This document shows, in pieces, positions 1-7,795 of a stretch of 64,000 nt of DNA. Position numbers and translations under genes: made by a program. How positions within the stretch are numbered: position 1 is the stretch's first letter; each line of letters begins with the position of its first letter. Below the pieces are notes generated by a model that was not told where the DNA came from, did no database searches, and saw only the letters and a list, made by a program, of their open reading frames with translations. Source of the stretch: Streptomyces sp. CA-210063 (GTDB lineage Bacteria > Actinomycetota > Actinomycetes > Streptomycetales > Streptomycetaceae); NCBI RefSeq assembly GCF_024612015.1, contig NZ_CP102512.1, positions 2,976,001-3,040,000 of the forward strand. Reading direction: 5' to 3'.

Positions 1-2
1 TC

Positions 3-389
3 AATCGCTTCTACATCCGGCTCCCCACGTTGCAGAAGCTGTCGTTCACGACGCTGTCGGTGCTGGACACGCTGACCCACAGCGGCCCGACGCGGCTGAC
101 CGAACTCGCCAAGAACGAGCAGATCAGCCAGCCGGGGCTCACTCAGTTGGTCACCCGGCTCGAGCGCGACGGACTCGTGGAACGTCGCCCCGACCCGACG
201 GACGGACGCGCCGTCCTCATCCACATCACCGAAGCCGGCCGCCAGATCGGCCAGGCCCGGCACGACGACCGGGCCCGTCATCTGCTCCCGCTGATCGCCC
301 AGCTGACGCCCGAGGAACGACGCGCGATCGCCGGGGCCCTCCCCGTGCTCACCCGCCTCGCGCAACTCGGGACCCGGTCTCGGCGGTAG
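3..389 (+). CDS. MarR family transcriptional regulator (5' partial)
   Basis: The reading frame is already open at the window edge and runs to a stop at 387-389, so the true start lies upstream; the in-frame TTG at 30 falls inside the helix region and is unlikely to be the start. The visible 128 residues contain the winged helix-turn-helix: LTELAKNEQISQPGLTQLV is the recognition region, followed by the wing RLERDGLVERRPDPTDGRA, the typical MarR D-x-R-A signature. The C-terminal helix that follows is the dimerisation segment. MarR proteins are cytoplasmic dimers that repress nearby genes and release DNA on binding small phenolic ligands. The target is not visible here. The convergent neighbour is a MerR gene 43 bp away. 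Confidence 0.85.
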   Translation, partial: NRFYIRLPTLQKLSFTTLSVLDTLTHSGPTRLTELAKNEQISQPGLTQLVTRLERDGLVERRPDPTDGRAVLIHITEAGRQIGQARHDDRARHLLPLIAQLTPEERRAIAGALPVLTRLAQLGTRSRR

Positions 390-432
390 GGCTGTCCACG
401 CTGCGCATCAGCTCCACCTTCGGACAGGCCCT

Positions 433-807
433 TCAGCGAGCGTCCGCCCGCTCCTGCCGTGCCTCGGTCGCGTCGCGGAACGCGGCCAACGCGGCCCGGC
501 GGCGGCTCAGTTCCGCGATGTCCGCGTCCATCCGTGCCAGGTGCGCGGTCATCGTGCGCAGCACTTCCGGGCAGGGCTCGATGCCCGGCCCCTCGCCGTC
601 GGCACACGGCAGCATCTCGCGGATGGATTCGGTGGTCAGCCCGGCCGCCAGCATGCCCCGGATGCGGGCGACGACGTACGGGGCGTCAGGTGCGTACACG
701 CGGTATCCGCTGCTGTCGCGGTCGGGGCGGAGCAGGCCCTGCTCGTCGTAGTACCGCAGCAGCCGGGCCGCGACTCCGGTCCGCCGTGACAGCTCGCCTA
801 TCAGCAC
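433..807 (-). CDS. MerR family transcriptional regulator
   Basis: A 124-residue protein starting with GTG at 807, preceded by a strong GAGGAGAA ribosome site. It opens with the MerR DNA-binding helix-turn-helix (IGELSRRTGVAARLLRYYD, residues 3-21) and the wing ending in GYRVYAPDA. A short coiled-coil dimerisation helix follows (about residues 70-115). The segment LPCADGEGPGIEPCPEV holds two cysteines (about residues 67 and 79) where metal- or redox-sensing MerR proteins place theirs, but they are not arranged as a known metal site. It is divergent from an alpha/beta hydrolase, with a dyad-containing promoter region between them, so it probably controls that gene and itself. The inducer cannot be told from sequence. 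Confidence 0.88.
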   Translation of the reverse strand: MLIGELSRRTGVAARLLRYYDEQGLLRPDRDSSGYRVYAPDAPYVVARIRGMLAAGLTTESIREMLPCADGEGPGIEPCPEVLRTMTAHLARMDADIAELSRRRAALAAFRDATEARQERADAR

Positions 808-820
808 TGATTCTCCTCAC

Positions 821-880
821 CACGCCCGGGACCCGACTCACCAGCCCGGGACTTGACTCACCAGCCCGGGACTTGACCTT
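821..880. repeat. Three 20-bp direct repeats overlapping the MerR/hydrolase promoter
   Basis: Three adjacent 20-bp units (821-840, 841-860, 861-880) share the core CAGCCCGGGACTTGACTCA. The second and third units each carry a TTGAC hexamer usable as a -35 element (853-858 and 873-878); only the last is followed by the dyad. This looks like local duplication of the promoter's -35 region. Confidence 0.75.
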
Positions 881-901
881 CACACCGGTGTGATGGGTCA
901 A
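873..901 (+). promoter_or_regulatory. Probable MerR operator/promoter dyad
   Basis: TTGACC (873-878) is followed by CACACCGGTGTG (881-892), a perfect 12-bp palindrome, and then GGGTCAA, giving an imperfect 29-bp dyad. A long -35/-10 spacer holding a dyad is the hallmark of promoters activated by MerR proteins, which untwist the spacer. The site lies 11 bp before the hydrolase ATG and 66 bp from the MerR GTG. A -10 match on the plus strand is weak, so the exact promoter is inferred. Confidence 0.65.
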
Positions 902-911
902 CGTACGAGGC

Positions 912-1601
912 ATGCGCGATTCATTCCCCTCCCTCGCCACCACCGTCACGGGCACCGGCCCGGGGCTGCTGCTGGCCCATGGCGCCACCGGCAGCACCGA
1001 AGGCAACTTCGGGCCGGTGCTGCCCGCCCTCGCCGCCGCCCACACCGTCGTCGCCCCGGACTACCCCGGTTCGGGTGCGACGCCGGTCGCCGAAGCCCCG
1101 CTGGACCTGGACGAACTCGCGGACTCGGTCGTCGATTCCGCCGTGCGGCGCGGCGTCGGGCGGTTCGCGGTGCTCGGCTTCTCGCTCGGCACGCTGGTGG
1201 CGGTGCGCGCCGCCGTACGCCATCCCGAGCGGGTGACCGCGCTCGTGCTGACCGCCGGGTTCGCCCGGCCCGACGACCATCTGCTGGGCCTCCTTCCCGG
1301 TTGGCGGGCCGAGGAGCCCCCCGCCCTCCGCCCGCATCTCGATCTGGTCCCTTCCCTCGACATCACCGGTGACCTGGTCGAGGTCGCCGTACCGACGCTG
1401 GTCGTCGCGACGACCGCCGACAGCCTGGTCCCGCCCAGCGGCTCCCGCGCGCTGGCCGACGGGATCCGGGGCGCGCGGTACACGGAGATCGACAGCGACC
1501 ACGTGGTCATGGTCGAGCGTCCGGAGGAGTGGCTGAAGCCGGTCCTCGGTTTTCTCCACTCCCTCGCGCTTTCGGACGGGAAGGGCGGTGGGTGGGAATG
1601 A
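912..1601 (+). CDS. Alpha/beta hydrolase
   Basis: A 229-residue cytoplasmic enzyme of the alpha/beta hydrolase fold. The oxyanion region is LLLAHGATGS (about residues 19-28), the nucleophile elbow is GFSLG (about 94-98, Ser as nucleophile), the acid is probably the Asp in TTADSLVPP (about 175), and the catalytic His is in DSDHVVMVE (about 199). The lid is short, as in small esterases and C-C bond hydrolases. No signal peptide is present. The substrate is unknown. It is divergent from a MerR regulator and starts 11 bp after the MerR-type dyad, so it is probably induced by the MerR ligand. It ends 19 bp before the stop of the convergent P450 gene. Confidence 0.87.
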   Translation: MRDSFPSLATTVTGTGPGLLLAHGATGSTEGNFGPVLPALAAAHTVVAPDYPGSGATPVAEAPLDLDELADSVVDSAVRRGVGRFAVLGFSLGTLVAVRAAVRHPERVTALVLTAGFARPDDHLLGLLPGWRAEEPPALRPHLDLVPSLDITGDLVEVAVPTLVVATTADSLVPPSGSRALADGIRGARYTEIDSDHVVMVERPEEWLKPVLGFLHSLALSDGKGGGWE

Positions 1602-1620
1602 AACCGCGGGTCGTCCCCCT

Positions 1621-2952
1621 TCACCTGGCCGGCGGTGCCAAGGTCGCCGGGGTCGGGCCGTCGGGGCGGACCGTGAAGCCGTGGACCGCCTTCGTGGGCG
1701 TGGACCGGAAGGCCACGGTGTGGGCCGGCAGGAGGTGTTCGAGCAGCACGGTCGATTCGCGGAGCGCGAACTGCAGGCCGAGGCAGGCGCGGGGGCCAAT
1801 ACCGAAGGGGAAGTAGGCGCCCGGGTGGGTGGGGCGGCCGTCCGGCGTGGTGAAGCGCCGGGGGTCGAAGTGCTCCGGGCCCGGCCACAGTTCGGGATCG
1901 CGGTGGGTGAGGTACGGGCAAACGAGCAGGTCGGTGCCCGCCTCGACGGTGTAGCCGGCGAGGGTGTCGTCCTCGGCGGCGTGGCGGGGCAGGATCCAGG
2001 CGGACGGGTAGAGCCGGAGCGTCTCGTGGACCAGGGCCTGGAGGGCCTGGCGGCGCTCGGCCGAGCCTTCGTCGCCGGCGGCGAGCGCCTGTTCGCGGGC
2101 GGCGGGGTACCGGTCGAGGAGCAGGTAGAGCCAGGTCAGGGTGGTGGCGGTGGTCTCGTGCCCGGCCGCGAGCAGGGTGACGAACTCGTCGCGGATCAGC
2201 TGGTCGGTGTATTCGGGGCGCTCGGTGGCGGCGTCGGTCAGGATGTGCAGCAGGCCCGGGCCGTCGGGGCCGGCCTCCCCGCTGCGGGCGGCCTCGATGG
2301 CGCGCCCGGCGACCGCGTCGATCCGGGCGAGGTCGGCGGCGACGGCGTCCCGGGCGTCGGTGGCATCGGCAGGGAGAGTCGGCAGGGCGGCCCCCACGGC
2401 TTCGACGGCTGCCAGTTCGCGCTCGGTCTCGTCGTCGAGGGGGTGCCCGGTGAGAGAGCGCCAGATGGTGTCCAGGGCGAAGCGGCGCATCTCCTGCCCG
2501 ACATCGAGGGTCTGGCCGGTACGGGCGTACGCGCCCCAACGCCCGGCGGTCGTTCGGGCGGCCTCCGTGATCCGCTGTTCGTAGCGGCGCATCCCGGTAC
2601 CGGTGAACTGGGCCTGCAACAAGCGGCGTTGCCGTTTCCACGCCTCACCGGTGGCGGCGAGGACGCCGTCGCCGATCAGCAGACGGGCGCGGTGTGAGCG
2701 CTTGACGTACCGCTCGGGCTGTCGGGCGAGTACGTGCTGGACCGCCCGCGGGTCGGTGACGAGAACGGTGGGCGCCGGCCCGAGGCGGAACGCCGCGACG
2801 CCGCCGAGCTGTTCGCGCACCTGGGACAGCAGCTCGATCAGTTCGCCTCCCCCCGCGTGCCACCGCTTCACCAGTCCGGGCTCGGCCTCCGGTACCGGCC
2901 GCCCCGTTCCGGGGACGTGGGGAAGGGCGCCGAGACCGGCTTCGGTGTCCAT
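1621..2952 (-). CDS. Cytochrome P450
   Basis: A 443-residue soluble P450. The oxygen-binding I-helix motif AGHETT lies at about 263-268, the ExxR motif ETLR at 310-313, and the heme-binding loop FGIGPRACLG at 383-392 with Cys390 as thiolate ligand; all three signatures are intact. A longer frame exists upstream, but ATG at 2952 has a GGAG site seven bases before it and starts the normal P450 N-terminus. No ferredoxin or reductase gene is adjacent, so electron donors must come from elsewhere. It is divergent from the ABC importer below, and the Zur-like box lies in the shared 204-bp gap. The subfamily and substrate cannot be assigned; sequence around the meander (HRDPELWPGPEHFDP) resembles fatty-acid or sterol type P450s more than macrolide ones, a tentative impression. 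Confidence 0.92.
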   Translation of the reverse strand: MDTEAGLGALPHVPGTGRPVPEAEPGLVKRWHAGGGELIELLSQVREQLGGVAAFRLGPAPTVLVTDPRAVQHVLARQPERYVKRSHRARLLIGDGVLAATGEAWKRQRRLLQAQFTGTGMRRYEQRITEAARTTAGRWGAYARTGQTLDVGQEMRRFALDTIWRSLTGHPLDDETERELAAVEAVGAALPTLPADATDARDAVAADLARIDAVAGRAIEAARSGEAGPDGPGLLHILTDAATERPEYTDQLIRDEFVTLLAAGHETTATTLTWLYLLLDRYPAAREQALAAGDEGSAERRQALQALVHETLRLYPSAWILPRHAAEDDTLAGYTVEAGTDLLVCPYLTHRDPELWPGPEHFDPRRFTTPDGRPTHPGAYFPFGIGPRACLGLQFALRESTVLLEHLLPAHTVAFRSTPTKAVHGFTVRPDGPTPATLAPPAR

Positions 2953-3084
2953 GTTTCTTCTCCTGGTCGGCCGTTGGGCTTCGCTGCCCTGACGGAGCAC
3001 GGGCACCACGGACTGTACGGGAGTGGGCACGTCCGGTGACAGCACATGCCCTGACCGGCCAGGAGCGGCCGGAAACCATGCTTC

Positions 3085-3099
3085 TGAAAATGATTGTCA
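3085..3099 (+). promoter_or_regulatory. Zur-like box upstream of ABC importer
   Basis: TGAAAATGATTGTCA is a 7-1-7 inverted repeat with one mismatch, very close to the actinobacterial Zur (zinc uptake regulator) core TGAAAATnATTTTCA. It is a conspicuous AT-rich island 58 bp before the lipoprotein start and 133 bp before the divergent P450 start. A possible -10, TACGGT, is at 3106-3111. It does not resemble the actinobacterial iron (DmdR/IdeR) box. Binding by Zur is inferred. Confidence 0.6.
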
Positions 3100-3156
3100 T
3101 CGTGCTACGGTCGATGCGCGTTCAACCTTTGACCACGCCTTTACTCGGAGTGTCCC

Positions 3157-4647
3157 GTGCGCGTCCCGGCCCGTCTCGTCCCTCTCACCGCGGTCACCAC
3201 CGCGGCCTCCGCCCTGCTCACGGGCTGCTTCGCGTCGACGGAATCCGCGGAGACCGGGAGCGAGGGCAAGCGCATACGTGTGGCGCACATGCTGCCGCCC
3301 CGCTCGGGCCTGTCACCGCTCTCCGACGACGCGTTCAAGCTGTCGCGCTGGTCGACCGCCGAGACCCTGGTGAAGCTGAACGCGGAGGGCGACGCACAGC
3401 CCGCGCTGGCCACCGAGTGGGAGCGGTCCGGGAAGACCTGGACGTTCACGATCCGGGACGGCGTCACCTTCCACGACGGTACGAAGCTCACCGGCGAGGC
3501 CGTCGTCAAGTCGCTCACCGTGGCCGCCACCGCCTCCCCCAAGCCCCGCATCCTCGACGGCGTGGACCTGACGGCGAAGGCCGACGGCAATACCGTCACC
3601 GTCACCACGGGCACCGAGGACCCGCTCGTCCCGCAGCGCCTCAGCTCGCCGCAACTGTCGATCCTCGCGGCGAAGGCGTACAAGGGGAAAACGGTGAACC
3701 CCGTCGGCGCGGGCACCGGCCCCTTCGAGCTGACCAAGGTCAACGGCACCGCCTCCGCCGCCCTCGACCGCTACGACGACTACTGGGGCGGCAAGGCCAA
3801 GGCCCCCGGTATCGACGTGAAGTTCGTGCCGGACGGCACCGCCCGCGCGGCCTCCCTGCGCACCGGCGAGGCCGACATCGTCGAGGCGATCCCGGTGTCG
3901 CAGGCGGCCGTGCTCGACCAGGACCTGATCACCGAGGTCCCGATGCCCCGGACCAACACCCTGTACCTGAACACCGAGAAGGGCGTCTTCAAGGACGCCT
4001 CGCTGCGCGCCGCCGCCCGTGAGGCCATCGACGCGAAGTCGATCGTCGACGGTGTGTACGAGGGGCGGGCGGATGTCGCCGAGGGGCTGCTGGGCCCCGC
4101 GCTCCCCTGGGCCGCCGAGCTGCGCTCGACCGTGAAACACACCGAGGCCGGGGACCCGTCGGGCAAGTCGATCACCATCGGCACCTTCACCGACCGCGCC
4201 GAGCTGCCCGAGGTCGCGGCAACGCTCCAGCAGCAGCTGCAGAAGGCCGGGTTCAAGGTGAAGCTCGACGTGCGTGAGTACGCCAACATCGAATCCGACG
4301 CGCTGGCGGGCGAGTTCGACGCGTTCATCCTCTCCCGGGCGACCGTCCTCGACTCCGGCGACCCTGCCGCGTACCTGTACAGCGACTTCGCCTCCGACGG
4401 CTCCTTCAACCTCTCCCAGCTCGCCGACAAGACCGTCGACACGGCCCTCGACAAGGCCGCCGACACCGCCGCCGGCGACGCCCGCCGCCAGGCCGTCATC
4501 GACGCCGAGGCCGCCGTCCTCACCACCGACGCGGCCGTGCCGATGCTCCACGAGCGGGTCATCCAGGGCGACGCGGCCGGAGTCGTGGACGCGGCGCACG
4601 ACCCGCGCGAGCGGGAGCTGGTCACGGCGGACACGTACATCAAGTGA
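3157..4647 (+). CDS. Peptide/nickel-type ABC transporter substrate-binding lipoprotein
   Basis: A 496-residue solute-binding protein of the SBP_bac_5 (DppA/NikA/CntA) family. The N-terminus is a lipoprotein signal ending in the lipobox LLTGC, so it is anchored outside the membrane. Family landmarks are WTFTIRDGVTFHDGTKLTGE (about 95-114) and TGPFELTKVNGTASAALDRYDDYWGG. It starts with GTG after a CGGAG site. Its stop codon overlaps or nearly meets the permease start, so the genes form one operon with the two ATPases downstream. A Zur-like box lies 58 bp upstream. Members of this family bind peptides, nickel chelates or metallophore-metal complexes; the Zur-like box makes a zinc-metallophore substrate an attractive but unproven guess. 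Confidence 0.88.
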   Translation: MRVPARLVPLTAVTTAASALLTGCFASTESAETGSEGKRIRVAHMLPPRSGLSPLSDDAFKLSRWSTAETLVKLNAEGDAQPALATEWERSGKTWTFTIRDGVTFHDGTKLTGEAVVKSLTVAATASPKPRILDGVDLTAKADGNTVTVTTGTEDPLVPQRLSSPQLSILAAKAYKGKTVNPVGAGTGPFELTKVNGTASAALDRYDDYWGGKAKAPGIDVKFVPDGTARAASLRTGEADIVEAIPVSQAAVLDQDLITEVPMPRTNTLYLNTEKGVFKDASLRAAAREAIDAKSIVDGVYEGRADVAEGLLGPALPWAAELRSTVKHTEAGDPSGKSITIGTFTDRAELPEVAATLQQQLQKAGFKVKLDVREYANIESDALAGEFDAFILSRATVLDSGDPAAYLYSDFASDGSFNLSQLADKTVDTALDKAADTAAGDARRQAVIDAEAAVLTTDAAVPMLHERVIQGDAAGVVDAAHDPRERELVTADTYIK

Positions 4648-4655
4648 GGAAAGCC

Positions 4656-6722
4656 GTGGGGAAGTCGGCAGACGCGGCGCGAGTGGATCGGGGCGCGGAG
4701 AGGCCGCCCGACGCGGCGCGGGAGAACCGTGCCGGAGCGGAGTCGGCCGGTTCCCCCCAAGTGGGCCTTGCCGCAGGGGAGTCGGCTGGTTCCGCCCCAG
4801 TGGGGCCCGCCGCAGGCGAGTCCGCCGGTACGGCTCAAGTGGGGCCTGACGCAAGGAAGTTCACCGGTCCGGCCCGAGTACGACGTGCCTCGACGAAGTT
4901 CGCCGGTCCCACCCGAGTGCGGCGTGCCGCCAGGCACTTGGTCGGTCCCGCCGGGCTCACCCGCTTCGTCTGTCTGGTCGCCGTGCTGGCCGTCGTCGGT
5001 CTGCTGCCGTGGCTGTCCGGCCGCGATCCCGCGCTGACCGTGCTGCGCGCCCGGTCCGCAGAGCAGGAGGCCACGCCCGAGGCGCTGGCCGCGATCCGTG
5101 ACGACCTCGGCCTGGGTGCCGGTCCCCTTTCCCTGCTGGGGGGCTGGGCCTCGGGGCTGCTGCGCGGCGATCTGGGCACCTCGTGGGTGTCGGGCACGGA
5201 CGTGCTTCCCTCGGTGGTCTCCGGCCTCCAGGTCTCCCTCGGTGTGATGGGCGCCGCCTTCGCCGTCGCGGTGCTGCTGGCCTGCGCGCTGGTCGCCCCG
5301 GTGCTCGTACGGGGCCGGGGCTCGGCCGGCGCGTTCGCCGCGATGCTCGCCGCCGTGCCCGAGTTCCTGCTGGCCACGGTGGCGTTGCTGGTGTGCGGGG
5401 TGTGGCTGGGCTGGCTGCCGACGGCGGGCTGGGCCGGCCCCGAGTACCTGGTCCTGCCCGCGATCGCCCTCGGTGTCCCGGCCGGCGGTCTGCTGGGCCG
5501 CCTGGTCGCGGACGCGCTGCCCGCCGTGCTCGACGAGCGCTGGGTGGAGCTGTGGCGCGGCGCGGGCGTGAGCCGGGCCCGGATCTCGGCGGCCGCGCTG
5601 CGCCGTGTACTGCCGCCCCTGGTACCGCAGTTCGGCATGGCCGCCGTGGGCCTGACGGGCGGCGCGGTCGCCGTGGAGACGGTGTTCGCGGTGCCCGGCA
5701 TCGGCCGTACGGCGCTGGGGGCGGCCAAGTCCCAGGACCTCCCCCTCCTCCAGGGCTCGATCCTCGCCCTCCTCGCCCTCGGCCTGGTCGCCGGCGCCCT
5801 GGCTGCCCTCGCCCGGCGCCGGCTCCTCGGCCCGGCCCTGCGCGACGCTGGCCTCACCCTCCCGCCGGCCCGCCCGGTCCGCACCCACCCGGCGATACCC
5901 CTGGCCCTGGCCGTCGTCCTCCTGGTCACCATCGGCTGGGGCCTGCTGCGCGACCCGTACGCCGTGGACACCACCGCACGTCTCCTCCCGCCGTCCTGGG
6001 GGCACCCGCTCGGCACGGACGGGCTCGGCCGTGACGTGCTGGCCCGCCTCGGCCACGGCGCGGCCTCCACGGTCGGTACCGCGGCGGCGGTCTGCGCGCT
6101 GAGCCTGCTGGTCTCTCTCGCGCTCGGCTTCCTGCCGGGCGTGGCCGAGGGCGCGGCGGACATCGCCAACGCGCTGCCCCCGGTGATCGCCGGCATCCTC
6201 GTCGCCGCCGCGGCCGGCCCCGGTACGGGCGGCGCGGCCCTCGCCGTGGCCCTGATCTCCTGGCCGGCCCTGTCCGCCCACGCGGCGGCGCTGGTCCAGG
6301 AGGTCCGCGCGTCCACGTTCCTGACCGCTCAACGGGCCATCGGCGCGAGCCCGTGGTGGATCCTCACCCGGCACGTCCTCCCGTCCGTCGCCGCCCCGGT
6401 CGCCCGTCACGCCGTCCTCCGTCTCCCGGGCATCGCCCTGGCTCTCGCCTCCCTCGGCTTCCTGGGCCTCGGCGCCCAACCGCCCACCCCCGAGTGGGGG
6501 TTGCTCCTCGACGAGTCCCGCGCGTACGTGGAACGCGCCCCGTGGGCCGCCCTGGCCCCGGCGGTCGCCCTGGCCCTGCTGGCCGGGCTGGCGGTGTCGG
6601 GGGCGGCGTACGCGGAGGGGCAGCGCGGCCGGAAGACCGGCCGGAGTGCGCGGAACTCCAAGGGGCCCACGGGCTCGAAGAGCGGACGGACCATGGCGAA
6701 GGAGGCCCCCGTTGACGCCTGA
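4656..6722 (+). CDS. Fused DppB-DppC type ABC transporter permease
   Basis: One polypeptide of about 688 residues carries both permease halves that are normally separate proteins. The first BPD_transp_1 unit spans about residues 105-390 (coupling loop VELWRGAGVSRARISAAALRR) and the second about 405-655 (coupling loop FLTAQRAIGASPWWILTRHV). The DppC hallmark LGTDGLGRDVLARL precedes the second unit. GTG at 4656 is preferred because AGGAAA stands six bases before it; GTG at 4644, overlapping the previous stop, is the alternative. The first ~100 residues are not membrane protein but degenerate 13-residue repeats of the type ESAGSxxVGxAAG, coded by 39-bp tandem DNA repeats. The true start might therefore lie near the first membrane helix (about 4960). 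It imports the ligand delivered by the upstream lipoprotein. Confidence 0.85.
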   Translation: MGKSADAARVDRGAERPPDAARENRAGAESAGSPQVGLAAGESAGSAPVGPAAGESAGTAQVGPDARKFTGPARVRRASTKFAGPTRVRRAARHLVGPAGLTRFVCLVAVLAVVGLLPWLSGRDPALTVLRARSAEQEATPEALAAIRDDLGLGAGPLSLLGGWASGLLRGDLGTSWVSGTDVLPSVVSGLQVSLGVMGAAFAVAVLLACALVAPVLVRGRGSAGAFAAMLAAVPEFLLATVALLVCGVWLGWLPTAGWAGPEYLVLPAIALGVPAGGLLGRLVADALPAVLDERWVELWRGAGVSRARISAAALRRVLPPLVPQFGMAAVGLTGGAVAVETVFAVPGIGRTALGAAKSQDLPLLQGSILALLALGLVAGALAALARRRLLGPALRDAGLTLPPARPVRTHPAIPLALAVVLLVTIGWGLLRDPYAVDTTARLLPPSWGHPLGTDGLGRDVLARLGHGAASTVGTAAAVCALSLLVSLALGFLPGVAEGAADIANALPPVIAGILVAAAAGPGTGGAALAVALISWPALSAHAAALVQEVRASTFLTAQRAIGASPWWILTRHVLPSVAAPVARHAVLRLPGIALALASLGFLGLGAQPPTPEWGLLLDESRAYVERAPWAALAPAVALALLAGLAVSGAAYAEGQRGRKTGRSARNSKGPTGSKSGRTMAKEAPVDA
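4741..4955 (+). repeat. 39-bp degenerate tandem repeat in the permease 5' end
   Basis: Five full 39-bp units (4741, 4780, 4819, 4858, 4897) and a half unit share the skeleton AGTCGGCCGGTTCC...AGTGGGGC...CCGCAGG. Since 39 is a multiple of three, each unit adds 13 residues and keeps the frame. The units diverge along the array, the first three being most alike. Confidence 0.85.
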
Positions 6723-7743
6723 CGACGTACTCCTGTCGGTACGCGAGCTGCGGATCGCGTTCAACGGGGTGGAGGCCGTGCGCGGTCTGTCCTTCGACGT
6801 CCGCCCGCGCGAAGTGCTCGCCCTGGTCGGCGAGTCGGGCGCGGGCAAGTCCCTCACGGCCCGGGCACTGCTCGGGATGCTGCCGAGGGGCGCGACGACG
6901 AGCGGAACCGTACGGCTGCGGGGTGAGACGGACATCGCCGCCCACCGTGGCCGCCGTATCGCCCTCGTCCCCCAGGACGCCCTCTCCGCCCTCTCCCCCG
7001 TGCACCCCGTGGGCGACCAACTGGCCGCCGCCGTACGGTCGGTGGCGGGCGTCTCGCGCAAGGAGGCCCGCGCCCGTGCGGTCGCCGCGCTCGACCGGGT
7101 CGGGATCCCGGACGCCGTACGCAAGGCGCGGGCTTATCCGCACGAGTACTCCGGCGGTATGCGTCAGCGAGCGGTGATCGCCATGGCGACGATCAACGAA
7201 CCGGACGTCGTCGTCGCCGACGAACCCACGACCGCGCTCGACGCGGAGCTCCAGGAACAGGTGCTGCGGGTCCTCAGCGAGCAGCGCGAGGCGGTCGGCG
7301 CCGCGCTCGTGCTGGTCACCCACGACCTGGGCGTCGTCCGGGAACACGCCGACCGCGTCCTGGTCATGTACGCCGGGCGTCAGGTCGAACAGGGCCCGGC
7401 GAAAGGGGTGTTGGGGCGACCCCGAGCGCCGTACACGGCGGGCCTGCTGGCGTCACTGCCACCCGAGGCCGGCAGCGCTGCCGACAGCGTCGGCGGTGAC
7501 GATCCTCGCGCTGCCGCCGGCCGTCGTCGCCGTCGGCTGCCCTCCATTCCCGGCTCGCCGCCCACCCCCGACGCCCTCCCACCGGGCTGCGCTTTCGCCC
7601 CCCGCTGCCCGCTGGTGGAGGACCGCTGCCGTCACGAGGAACCGCGACCGTGGCCGACGGCCGACGACGGTCACGAGGTCTCCTGCCACCGGTGGGACGA
7701 AGTCCCCTACCCCGCAGCCGAGTTGTTCCAGGAGCCCGTATGA
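6712..7743 (+). CDS. ABC transporter ATP-binding protein (DppD type)
   Basis: A 343-residue nucleotide-binding subunit on the inner membrane face. It has Walker A GESGAGKS (about 40-47), a Q-loop VPQDALSALSP, the signature EYSGGMRQR (about 146-154), Walker [13 protein letters not shown] and the H-loop THDLGVV. The C-terminal oligopeptide/dipeptide domain contains the cysteine cluster GCAFAPRCPLVEDRC, which in homologues can bind an iron-sulfur cluster. TTG at 6712 is chosen because GGAGG is seven bases upstream; it overlaps the permease end by 11 bp. Its stop codon (ATGA at 7740-7743) begins the 17-bp repeat ladder that leads to the second ATPase. Confidence 0.88.
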   Translation: MTPDDVLLSVRELRIAFNGVEAVRGLSFDVRPREVLALVGESGAGKSLTARALLGMLPRGATTSGTVRLRGETDIAAHRGRRIALVPQDALSALSPVHPVGDQLAAAVRSVAGVSRKEARARAVAALDRVGIPDAVRKARAYPHEYSGGMRQRAVIAMATINEPDVVVADEPTTALDAELQEQVLRVLSEQREAVGAALVLVTHDLGVVREHADRVLVMYAGRQVEQGPAKGVLGRPRAPYTAGLLASLPPEAGSAADSVGGDDPRAAAGRRRRRLPSIPGSPPTPDALPPGCAFAPRCPLVEDRCRHEEPRPWPTADDGHEVSCHRWDEVPYPAAELFQEPV

Positions 7744-7795
7744 ACCAGGAACCCATATGAACCAGGAGCCCGCATGAACCAGGAGCCCGCATGAA
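7728..7795 (+). repeat. 17-bp tandem repeat forming a ladder of overlapping mini-ORFs
   Basis: Four 17-bp units CCAGGAGCCCGCATGAA (7728, 7745, 7762, 7779), differing at only a few bases, join the two ATPase genes. Every unit holds a GGAG/GGAA ribosome site and an ATG (7740, 7757, 7774, 7791). The first three ATGs each open a six-codon frame (MNQEPI or MNQEPA) that stops at the TGA overlapping the next ATG; the fourth ATG is the start of the downstream ATPase. This is directly visible; that ribosomes use the ladder is inferred. Confidence 0.9.

Noticed and set aside
4741..4955. Possible CRISPR array
   Set aside because: Repeats are contiguous without spacers, degenerate, and multiples of three in a coding frame; this is a coding minisatellite.
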